From Lachnospiraceae bacterium MA2020 (GTDB lineage: Bacteria; Bacillota; Clostridia; Lachnospirales; Lachnospiraceae), in assembly GCA_000746015.1 (NCBI GenBank), contig JQKK01000004.1:124001-188000 (forward strand): DNA of 64,000 nucleotides. The letters are read 5' to 3'. The first letter of the stretch is position 1; every line of letters starts with the position of its first letter. Under the pieces are notes generated by a model, which saw nothing but the letters and a program-made list of their open reading frames with translations, searched no databases and had not been told where the DNA came from. Below are positions 42,278-49,570 of this stretch, in pieces. Position numbers and translations under genes: made by a program.

Positions 42278-43046
42278 GACTTTTAATCCTGGGACTATCA
42301 ACGAGAAAGTGGCTCTTAACGGTGTTGACCTTAAGGTAGAAGAGGGTGATTTCATCACTGTGATAGGCGGAAATGGAGCTGGTAAGTCGACTATGCTTAA
42401 TGCGGTTGCAGGTGTGTGGCCGGTTGATGAAGGTTCTATAGAGATAGATGGAAATGATGTTACGGGCCTTCCAGATTACAAAAGAGCCAATCTGATCGGA
42501 AGAGTTTTCCAGGATCCGATGACCGGTACGGCGGCTACAATGGAAATTGAGGAAAATCTTGCACTTGCTTACAGACGTGGTAAAAAGCGTACTCTCAGAT
42601 GGGGAATAACACATAAAGAGAAGCAGCTCTTTAGGGAGAAGCTTGAGATACTGCAGCTTGGTCTTGAAGACCGAATGACTGCAAAGGTCGGGCTTTTGTC
42701 AGGTGGACAGAGACAGGCGCTTACACTTCTGATGGCTACTCTTGTAAAACCAAAGATTCTTTTGCTTGATGAGCACACTGCGGCACTTGATCCAAAGACA
42801 GCAGAAAAAGTGCTCACAGCAACAGAAAAGGTAGTGCAGAAGGATAATCTTACTACATTGATGATTACACATAACATGAAGGATGCTATCACTCACGGAA
42901 ACAGACTTATCATGATGAATGAAGGCAGAGTTATCCTTGATATCAAGGGTGAAGAAAAGAAAAATCTTACAGTAGAAGATCTGCTCCATCAGTTTAGTGT
43001 GACATCAGGTGAAGAATTTGCAAGTGATAAGGCACTTCTTGGTTAA
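42252..43046 (+). CDS. ABC transporter ATP-binding protein (TrpZ-like)
   Basis: A 264-residue ATPase. Walker A is GGNGAGKST (about residue 38), the signature is LLSGGQRQALTLLMA (about 145), Walker B is ILLLDEHTAALD, and the switch His is in MMITHNMKD. The ATG at 42252 with AGGAAGG before it is chosen. The frame is open to 42171, but the added 27 residues overlap the permease and are not family-like. It powers the importer formed with the two upstream genes. Confidence 0.9.
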   Translation: MLELKNIHKTFNPGTINEKVALNGVDLKVEEGDFITVIGGNGAGKSTMLNAVAGVWPVDEGSIEIDGNDVTGLPDYKRANLIGRVFQDPMTGTAATMEIEENLALAYRRGKKRTLRWGITHKEKQLFREKLEILQLGLEDRMTAKVGLLSGGQRQALTLLMATLVKPKILLLDEHTAALDPKTAEKVLTATEKVVQKDNLTTLMITHNMKDAITHGNRLIMMNEGRVILDIKGEEKKNLTVEDLLHQFSVTSGEEFASDKALLG

Positions 43047-43057
43047 AATACTTAATG

Positions 43058-43091
43058 ATATCAGAGACTTTCGTGGTCTCTGATATTTTTT
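43058..43091 (+). terminator. Terminator of the TrpXYZ-type operon
   Basis: An 11-bp perfect stem (43058-43068 with 43076-43086) followed by a T run to 43091. Confidence 0.88.
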
Positions 43092-43205
43092 TCACTTTTA
43101 TCTTTTAATATTGCGCAATTTGTTGTAATATATGAATGTATGTATTTAAATACTGTATAAATCATATGTTCAAAGATTTCGAAATAAGGGGGATACATTT
43201 ATAGT

Positions 43206-44033
43206 ATGAGCCAGCCTGTTGCAATTAAAGGTGTAAAGTCAGGTATCGTGCTTAAGCTCGATCCGAGCATGGATTTTAATGAGCTTTTACCACTTATAAA
43301 AGAAAAGTTCAGCGCTTCCGCATCTTTTTTTGGCAATGCCGGGATGGCATTGTCGGTTGAAGGCAGAGAGGTGAGTGAAGCTGAAACTTCCAAGATCATC
43401 GAGATCATAGAGAAGAATACCGAGCTTAAGATAGGAGCTGTATTTATCAACGATGAGCTTCTCGAGAAAAAATTTTCTGATGCACTGCATGCGAATGGCA
43501 TGAAAAATAGAACAGAATCTGCTGATGTTGCCCGTCAGATAGGTAAGCTGACGCAGGAAAACGAAGCTCTTGTGGAGGCATTGAGAAATTCGGGTTCCTT
43601 TAACAGTAATACAGCAGAGATATTTGTAGGCAATCTGAGAAGTGGATCCAGCTATGGAGCTAAAGGATCACTGCTCATCCTTGGCGATGTAAAGCCGGGT
43701 GCGGAAGTTGTTGCTGGAGGATGCATCTTCGTACTTGGCAGCCTCTTGGGTAATGCAAGCGCCGGTGCGATGGGAGATGACAGGGCATTTGTCATGGCGC
43801 TTAATCTCGATCCATTGCAGGTAAGGATTGCAGACTCGCTTGCCATATCAGAGGACAAGGAGTCAGGCAAAGGTAAAAGACTTTCTATTTTCAGAGGTCC
43901 TCAGGGACAGTCTAATGGTCCTGAGGTAGCAGTGATCTCTAACGGTCATATCGTTATTAAAAAATTTGACAGGGCTTTTCTGGGGAGTACAGAATTCCTG
44001 AAGGCTATAGGAACGGAGGATAAGGGAAAATGA
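43206..44033 (+). CDS. minC: Septum site-determining protein MinC
   Basis: A 275-residue FtsZ inhibitor. The N-terminal domain (about 1-110) is the FtsZ-antagonist part. The C-terminal beta-helix (about 125-235) carries LRSGSSYGAKGSLLILGDVKPGAEV and GCIFVLGSLLGNASAG, the MinC_C signature that binds MinD and dimerises. The length is somewhat above average because of a C-terminal tail. The ribosome site GGGGG lies 13 bases from the ATG, which is long, so a non-ATG start a few codons earlier is possible. The stop overlaps minD by four bases. Confidence 0.92.
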   Translation: MSQPVAIKGVKSGIVLKLDPSMDFNELLPLIKEKFSASASFFGNAGMALSVEGREVSEAETSKIIEIIEKNTELKIGAVFINDELLEKKFSDALHANGMKNRTESADVARQIGKLTQENEALVEALRNSGSFNSNTAEIFVGNLRSGSSYGAKGSLLILGDVKPGAEVVAGGCIFVLGSLLGNASAGAMGDDRAFVMALNLDPLQVRIADSLAISEDKESGKGKRLSIFRGPQGQSNGPEVAVISNGHIVIKKFDRAFLGSTEFLKAIGTEDKGK

Positions 44034-44818
44034 GTGAAGTTATCGTAGTTACATCTGGTAAGGGTGGTGTAGGAAAGACCACTACTACTGCCAACCTTGG
44101 TACTGGACTTGCCAAGCTTAACAAGAAGGTTGTTTTGGTTGACACTGATATAGGACTGCGTAACCTCGATGTAGTATTGGGACTAGAGAATCGTATAGTT
44201 TACAATCTTGTTGATGTTATTGAGGGTAATTGCCGTGCTGCACAGGCAATGATCAAGGATAAGAAGTGTGATGGCCTTTATCTTCTTCCGGCAGCTCAGA
44301 CACGTGATAAGTCGGCCGTAACACCTGATCAGATGAAGACACTTGTAGATGAGCTTAGAAAAGATTTTGATTACGTGATTCTTGACTGTCCTGCAGGTAT
44401 TGAGCAGGGATTCCAGAATGCAATCGCTGCAGCAGACAGGGCACTTATCGTTACAACACCGGAAGTTTCAGCAGTTCGTGATGCTGACAGGATCATCGGT
44501 CTCCTTGAGGCTAACGATGTTAGAAACAACCATCTTATTGTAAACAGACTTAACATAGACATGATGAAACACGGCAACATGATGTCAGCTGATGACGTTG
44601 TTGAGGTGCTTTCGATCGATCTGATTGGCGTAGTTCCTTACGATGAAAAGATCGTAGTAGCAACAAATACAGGTACACCTCTTGCAGGAGATGGCTCAAT
44701 GGTAGGCAATGCTTACATGAATATCTGCCACAGGATCATGGGCGAAAAGGTTGATTTTATGGACCTTGATGCAGAGAGTGGATTCTTTTCCAAATTACGT
44801 GGTCTTTTTAGAAAATAA
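44030..44818 (+). CDS. minD: Septum site-determining ATPase MinD
   Basis: A 262-residue membrane-associated ATPase. The deviant Walker A KGGVGKTTTTANLG is at about residues 10-23, and switch motifs DTDIGLRNLD and DCPAG follow. The C-terminal amphipathic helix FFSKLRGLFRK is the membrane-targeting sequence. It recruits MinC to the membrane and cycles with MinE to place the division site. It overlaps minC by four bases, and minE starts 15 bases later. Confidence 0.97.
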   Translation: MSEVIVVTSGKGGVGKTTTTANLGTGLAKLNKKVVLVDTDIGLRNLDVVLGLENRIVYNLVDVIEGNCRAAQAMIKDKKCDGLYLLPAAQTRDKSAVTPDQMKTLVDELRKDFDYVILDCPAGIEQGFQNAIAAADRALIVTTPEVSAVRDADRIIGLLEANDVRNNHLIVNRLNIDMMKHGNMMSADDVVEVLSIDLIGVVPYDEKIVVATNTGTPLAGDGSMVGNAYMNICHRIMGEKVDFMDLDAESGFFSKLRGLFRK

Positions 44819-44833
44819 TTTAAGGGGTCAAAC

Positions 44834-45112
44834 ATGAGATTAGCGGATTTTTTTAGAAAAAAAACATCAAGCGATATAGCTAAGGACAGGCTGAAACTCG
44901 TGTTGGTTTCAGATCGAGCAAGCTGTTCTCCTGAGATATTGGAGCGTATAAAGATTGATATTATACATGTTTTGTCAAAGTATGTGGAGATTGATCAGTC
45001 CGGACTTGACATCAAGATCACACAGATAGATCAGGATGGCGAGGGCGGTGAGAATTCTGCACCAGCTCTTTATGCAAATATTCCTATTATATCAATGAGA
45101 CATAATGATTAA
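44834..45112 (+). CDS. minE: Cell division topological specificity factor MinE
   Basis: A 92-residue protein. The N-terminal amphipathic membrane helix (MRLADFFRKKTS) and the MinD-binding segment (IAKDRLKLVLVSDRASCSPE) are followed by the dimerisation domain (EILERIKIDIIHVLSKYVEI). It stimulates MinD ATPase and, with MinCD, forms the oscillating system of rod-shaped cells. AAGGGG precedes the ATG and a terminator follows. This completes a full minCDE operon. Confidence 0.95.
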   Translation: MRLADFFRKKTSSDIAKDRLKLVLVSDRASCSPEILERIKIDIIHVLSKYVEIDQSGLDIKITQIDQDGEGGENSAPALYANIPIISMRHND

Positions 45113-45116
45113 AGAA

Positions 45117-45150
45117 AAAAGAGTAGGCTCGTTAGAAAGCCTACTCTTTT
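45117..45150. terminator. Bidirectional terminator after minE
   Basis: A 12-bp perfect stem (45117-45128 with 45139-45150) with A and T runs on the two sides, between the convergent minE and CarD-like genes. Confidence 0.9.
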
Positions 45151-45172
45151 ATATTTATCTTTGGTATAATAA

Positions 45173-45673
45173 TTATACATCAATGCGAGATTGAATGAGC
45201 TCAGGAATGGTATCCTCCTGTACGCCTAAAGCATATGAAAGCTCGCCGTAAAGAGCATGAGTTGCTGATTTGAGGTAGTGCTCATCAACTGATGTAGCAC
45301 TGCGGCCACGGCGTACACGCTGGGCTTTCCTTTCATAAGTAGTTTTTAAAAGACGGATCAGTTCATGACAATCATTTGTGACAAGTGCTTTACAGTATTC
45401 GCTGGAACGCTGTTTCTCGTTCTCTACAGTTATCTCATCGATCGTGGGGATCGAATCAATGAGCTCAAGAGCTTCACGCTCGGATATAGGCTCTCTAAGC
45501 GACTTGTCACCGCTTCCTACAGCAACATAAACACGACTATTTGGCGAGTCTGTAGGAGTCAGAAAGTAATACTTCTTTTCTTTGTCGCAATCAGGTATGT
45601 CTAGTGTAGAAATGTTTGTGATCAGACATAAACCATCTGCAGTATGGACTACATAATCACCTGTTTTGTACAT
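45173..45673 (-). CDS. CarD/CdnL-family transcriptional regulator
   Basis: A 166-residue protein. The N-terminal Tudor-like RNA-polymerase-interaction domain (MYKTGDYVVHTADGLCLITNI) is the same as in CarD/TRCF. The C-terminal helical domain contains KTTYERKAQRVRRGRSATSVDEHYLKSA, like the promoter-DNA-contacting part of CdnL. The start at 45673 is chosen because AAAGGA precedes it and because the fold begins there; the frame is open 38 codons further upstream with a hydrophobic stretch that is not family-like. These proteins stabilise open promoter complexes. Targets are unknown. It is convergent with minE. Confidence 0.85.
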   Translation of the reverse strand: MYKTGDYVVHTADGLCLITNISTLDIPDCDKEKKYYFLTPTDSPNSRVYVAVGSGDKSLREPISEREALELIDSIPTIDEITVENEKQRSSEYCKALVTNDCHELIRLLKTTYERKAQRVRRGRSATSVDEHYLKSATHALYGELSYALGVQEDTIPELIQSRIDV

Positions 45674-45855
45674 TTTATCCTTTCTGCCCTTTTGAGGCTT
45701 AGTGCCAATGCTGGGGATAGCAGACACCAATTTTGAAACAATTACAACTATTATGCGCCATAGTTCAAATATAGCCTTACGTATCAATAGTTGTGCACTA
45801 CCTTTAGTATTATAGCATAAATTTTAGAACAAATGTAAGATAAAGTGAGGTATAC

Positions 45856-47238
45856 ATGCTTCCTATAGATTTTTGTGCAAGAATGGAAAAAATGCTCGGT
45901 GGAGAGTACGATGATTTTGTTAAAAGTTACGAGAGAGAGAGATTTCATGCTCTCAGAGTTAATCCATTAAAAGAAGGAGAAGACTTTTTAAGTAAGAATG
46001 TATTCAATCTTTCGCCTGTCACATGGTGTCCAAACGGATATTATTATGATGCGCAGGAGCAGCCGGGCAAAAGTCCATATCATGAAGCGGGGGTATACTA
46101 CATACAGGAGCCAAGTGCTATGGCTCCGGTCGAGTATCTTGGTGTAAATAAGGGAGAGAGGATACTTGATCTTTGTGCGGCACCAGGTGGTAAGACAACT
46201 CAGATCGCAGCAGCTATGGGGGGAGAAGGATTGCTTGTTGCAAATGAGATAAATCCTTCAAGAGCAAAGATCCTTTCATTAAATATCGAGAGAATGGGTG
46301 TGACTAATTGCCTTGTTACATCGGAAACACCACAGAAACTGGCAGAAGTTTTTGAGGGATACTTTGACAGGATATTAGTAGATGCGCCATGCTCCGGAGA
46401 GGGCATGTTCATTAAAAATGATACAGCAACCGGCGAATGGAGCCTTGAGAATGTACAGATGTGCGCAGACAGGCAGGATGAGATCTTGGAATGTGCGGCA
46501 AGAATGCTTGCTTCAGGTGGACGTATAGTTTTCTCTACCTGTACTTTTGCTCCTTCGGAGGATGAAGGCAGTGTGAGCCGTTTTATCGAAAAGTATCCTG
46601 ATTTTCACATAGCAGATATCGCAAAATTTGAGGGTATGGATGCAGGACGTCCGGAATGGGTGGACAATCCGGCAGAAGGGCTTGAAAAAACGATCAGACT
46701 CTGGCCTCATCACTTGAAAGGCGAGGGACATTATCTTGCGGTGCTTGATAGAGACGGGGACCTTTCTGCCAGTAAGATCAGAGTGAGCAGGAACGGTCTT
46801 GCGCCATCTGCCGGGAAAAATGATACTGCTGTTTACAAAGAATTTGAAAAAGATACTTTGAATTTTGAAATTTTGAGTGGATTTTTTAAGTTTGGTGAGC
46901 AGCTTTATAAAATACCGAAGGCAATGCCTGGGATTGATCATATGAAAGTGTTGAGACCGGGGCTGCATCTTGGTACAATTAAGAAAAAACGTTTTGAGCC
47001 ATCACACGCACTTGCGCTTACTCTGACAAAGGACAAGGTAAAACGATGCGTGGATCTTGGCATTGACTCTGCTGAGATAAAGCAGTTTCTCACAGGGCAG
47101 ACACTGAATATTGCATCACCTAAGGGATGGACATTAATAACTGTTGACGGATATGCAGTCGGATGGGGCAAGAGTGATGGTCGTATTATCAAAAATCACT
47201 ACCCTAAAGGACTCAGGATAATGGGAGGTGTGCTATGA
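45856..47238 (+). CDS. RsmF/NOL1-NOP2-Sun family RNA (cytosine-5) methyltransferase
   Basis: A 460-residue SAM-dependent enzyme. The N-terminal domain leads to the Rossmann-fold MTase with LDLCAAPGGKTTQIA (SAM site, about residue 105) and the two catalytic Cys in DAPCSGEGMF (about 178) and STCTFAPSEDEG (about 230). A C-terminal RNA-binding region (about 300-460, RsmF-like with PUA-type features, KGWTLITVDGYAVGWGK) follows. It methylates a cytosine of rRNA or tRNA; the exact site is not visible. GTGAGG precedes the ATG. Its stop overlaps the next gene by four bases. Confidence 0.9.
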   Translation: MLPIDFCARMEKMLGGEYDDFVKSYERERFHALRVNPLKEGEDFLSKNVFNLSPVTWCPNGYYYDAQEQPGKSPYHEAGVYYIQEPSAMAPVEYLGVNKGERILDLCAAPGGKTTQIAAAMGGEGLLVANEINPSRAKILSLNIERMGVTNCLVTSETPQKLAEVFEGYFDRILVDAPCSGEGMFIKNDTATGEWSLENVQMCADRQDEILECAARMLASGGRIVFSTCTFAPSEDEGSVSRFIEKYPDFHIADIAKFEGMDAGRPEWVDNPAEGLEKTIRLWPHHLKGEGHYLAVLDRDGDLSASKIRVSRNGLAPSAGKNDTAVYKEFEKDTLNFEILSGFFKFGEQLYKIPKAMPGIDHMKVLRPGLHLGTIKKKRFEPSHALALTLTKDKVKRCVDLGIDSAEIKQFLTGQTLNIASPKGWTLITVDGYAVGWGKSDGRIIKNHYPKGLRIMGGVL

Positions 47239-48839
47239 AGATAACCTTTATTGGAGCAGACCACGAAGTTACGGGCAGTTGTCATTTTATCGAAGCGTGC
47301 GGCAAGAATATACTTGTCGATTATGGAATGGAGCAGGGGCAGAGTCTGTATGAGAATGCACAGCTTCCTGTATCGGCAGCAGAAATAGATTATGTATTTC
47401 TGACGCATGCACATATCGACCATTCCGGACTTTTGCCGCTTCTTGCAGCAAAGGGGTTCAGGGGTAAGATATATGCGACCGAGGCTACTGTTGAGCTCTG
47501 TGACATAATGCTCCGAGACAGTGCGCATATTCAGATGTTTGAAGCAGAATGGCGCAATCGTAAGGCTAAGAGGTCATCCGCGACACCTGCTTATATACCT
47601 TTATATACTCTTGAAGATGCCGTAAGTGCAATACGCCTGCTTCATGGAGTGAGCTATGGTGAGACTATTGATGTGTGCGAAGGCATAAAGATACGTTTTA
47701 CCGATGTAGGGCATCTTTTGGGATCTTCAGCGATTGAAATATGGCTTGAAGAAGATGGATGCATGAGAAAGATAGTATTTTCAGGAGATGTCGGCAATAC
47801 TAATCAGCCTATTATCAAGGATCCATCGACTATCGATGAGGCAGATTACTGCGTAATTGAGTCCACTTATGGAGACAGGCTGCATCCAAAGGAAAAAACA
47901 GATCATGCTTCTGAGCTTGCAGCACTTATACAGGAGACCTTTGACAAGGGCGGCAATCTTGTGATCCCTTCATTTGCAGTTGGCAGGACACAGGAGCTTC
48001 TGTACTTTATAAGAGAGATAAAGGAAAAGGGGCTTGTGAATGGTCATGGTGAATTTCAGGTCTATGTGGATTCACCGCTTGCAGTAGAGGCTACACAGAT
48101 TTTTCAAAAAAATTCGATAGAATGTTTTGATGAAGATGCGATGAAACTTATCAAAAAAGGTGTAAATCCTTTGAATTTTAGAGGACTTAATCTTGCGGTA
48201 ACACCTGCTGAGTCAAAGGCGATCAATTTTGACGATTCACCAAAAGTGATCATTTCTGCAGCCGGAATGTGTGATGCCGGTCGTATACGTCACCACTTAA
48301 AGCACAATCTCTGGCGTGAAGAATGCACTATACTGTTTGTTGGATATCAGGCGATCGGTACTCTTGGACGTGCACTGGTAGAGGGTGCAGATGAAGTAAG
48401 GCTATTTGGTGAAGAGATTGGCGTCCGTGCCAAGATAAAAACGATGAGCGGTCTTTCGGGACATGCAGATATGGAAGGTCTTTTGGATTGGGCAAGAGGG
48501 TTTAAGGTAAAGCCGGAAATGACCTTTGTTGTACATGGTAATGATAAAGTGACAGAGTCTTTTGCCGAGAAGCTTGAAAGTGAGCTCGGATTAAAGGCCT
48601 ATGCGCCGTATAGTGGTACTCGATTTGACCTTATGAGGGGCCGGTTTGAATATGAGGCAAAGCCTATACCGGTAGCTCGTAAGAAGAAGCCTGTCGGAGC
48701 AATGAGTGTATTTGACAGGCTGATAGCAGCATGCCAGAGGATAATGGCTCTTGCCAGAAAATACGAACACTGCGCAAATAAGGATATAGCAAAGTTTGCA
48801 GATCAGATAAATTCACTTTGTGATAAATGGGAAAGGTAG
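47235..48839 (+). CDS. Metallo-beta-lactamase/beta-CASP fold hydrolase (RNase-like)
   Basis: A 534-residue protein. The metallo-beta-lactamase core has motif 2 THAHIDHSG (about residue 56), GHLLGSS and FSGDVG. The beta-CASP insert follows (SFAVGRTQELLYFIREI, about 245), and then the RMMBL part with MSGLSGHADMEGLLDW and FVVHGN. Proteins of this CPSF/YSH1-like type are endo- or exoribonucleases; the substrate is unknown. The C-terminal 60 residues are a basic helical tail. It overlaps the methyltransferase by four bases, and DHFR follows after 7 bases, so the three form an operon. Confidence 0.88.
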   Translation: MKITFIGADHEVTGSCHFIEACGKNILVDYGMEQGQSLYENAQLPVSAAEIDYVFLTHAHIDHSGLLPLLAAKGFRGKIYATEATVELCDIMLRDSAHIQMFEAEWRNRKAKRSSATPAYIPLYTLEDAVSAIRLLHGVSYGETIDVCEGIKIRFTDVGHLLGSSAIEIWLEEDGCMRKIVFSGDVGNTNQPIIKDPSTIDEADYCVIESTYGDRLHPKEKTDHASELAALIQETFDKGGNLVIPSFAVGRTQELLYFIREIKEKGLVNGHGEFQVYVDSPLAVEATQIFQKNSIECFDEDAMKLIKKGVNPLNFRGLNLAVTPAESKAINFDDSPKVIISAAGMCDAGRIRHHLKHNLWREECTILFVGYQAIGTLGRALVEGADEVRLFGEEIGVRAKIKTMSGLSGHADMEGLLDWARGFKVKPEMTFVVHGNDKVTESFAEKLESELGLKAYAPYSGTRFDLMRGRFEYEAKPIPVARKKKPVGAMSVFDRLIAACQRIMALARKYEHCANKDIAKFADQINSLCDKWER

Positions 48840-48846
48840 GAATAGG

Positions 48847-49335
48847 ATGATAGCAATAGTAGCAGCAGACTCAAACTGGGGAATCGGTTTAAAAAATGAG
48901 CTTCTTGTGAGGATTCCATCCGATCAGAAGTTTTTCAGAGAGACAACTATCGGAAAGGTGGTCGTCATGGGAAGAAAGACTCTTGAAAGTTTCCCAGGAA
49001 AAAAGCCGCTTGCAGACAGGATAAATATAGTTCTTACAAAGAATAAGGACTACGCTCCGGAAGGCGTAGTGGTTGTGCATTCTATAGAGGAGCTTGATGA
49101 GAAGCTTAAAAATTATAATAAAGATGATGTTTATCTTATTGGTGGAGCGTCTATCTACAAGCAGCTTATTGATAAGTGTGACACAGCACTTGTCACAAAG
49201 ATAGATAAAGCATATGAGGCTGATACCTATTTTCCAGATCTTGATAGTGATGAAAATTGGGAGCTTGTCGGCGAAAGCGAAGAGCAGACATATTTTGACC
49301 TTATTTATTATTTCCGTAAGTATGTGAAGAGATAA
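48847..49335 (+). CDS. folA: Dihydrofolate reductase
   Basis: A 162-residue enzyme that reduces dihydrofolate to tetrahydrofolate with NADPH. MIAIVAADSNWGIGLKNELL (active-site loop), VVMGRKTLESFPG (NADPH binding) and VYLIGGASIYKQL (about residue 97-109) are the family signatures. The active-site acidic residue is probably the Asp of PSDQKFF. The ATG at 48847 after AATAGG is used; an in-frame ATG at 48820 lies inside the previous gene. It is the last gene of the methyltransferase operon. Confidence 0.95.
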   Translation: MIAIVAADSNWGIGLKNELLVRIPSDQKFFRETTIGKVVVMGRKTLESFPGKKPLADRINIVLTKNKDYAPEGVVVVHSIEELDEKLKNYNKDDVYLIGGASIYKQLIDKCDTALVTKIDKAYEADTYFPDLDSDENWELVGESEEQTYFDLIYYFRKYVKR

Positions 49336-49339
49336 TTTT

Positions 49340-49368
49340 TTGACCTTTTTACTTATATGGATTATAAT
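49340..49368 (+). promoter_or_regulatory. Promoter of the fused ECF sigma gene
   Basis: TTGACC (49340-49345), a 17-bp spacer and a perfect TATAAT (49363-49368), starting four bases after the DHFR stop. The mRNA leader would be about 195 bases. Confidence 0.8.
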
Positions 49369-49510
49369 GGGATTGTATTTATAAAGAGACATAAAAAATT
49401 AAGATTTCGTAAAGAATTTAAAACCATTCTCTGGATTTTGGGTACTAATAATTGTGAAGATTAGTAATTGTATATCCATTTATAGTAGTTTTAAGCCCGA
49501 AAGGAGGGTA

Positions 49511-49546
49511 ATGGGTAATAGCGAAATCGTAATTTTCGATAACTAA
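49511..49546 (+). CDS. Possible 11-residue leader peptide before the sigma gene
   Basis: AAGGAGGG (49501-49508) lies 2-3 bases before an ATG that opens only 11 codons (MGNSEIVIFDN) to TAA at 49544-49546. The ribosome site is as strong as that of the sigma gene itself, which starts 24 bases later with GAAGGAGC. It could be a regulatory upstream ORF. The spacing from site to ATG is short, so translation is uncertain. Confidence 0.35.
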   Translation: MGNSEIVIFDN

Positions 49547-49570
49547 AGAAAATTTTGAAGGAGCATGTGA

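Noticed and set aside
45674-45787. Hydrophobic N-terminal extension of the CarD-like protein
   Set aside because: AAAGGA and the CarD fold begin at 45673; the extension lies in the leader.
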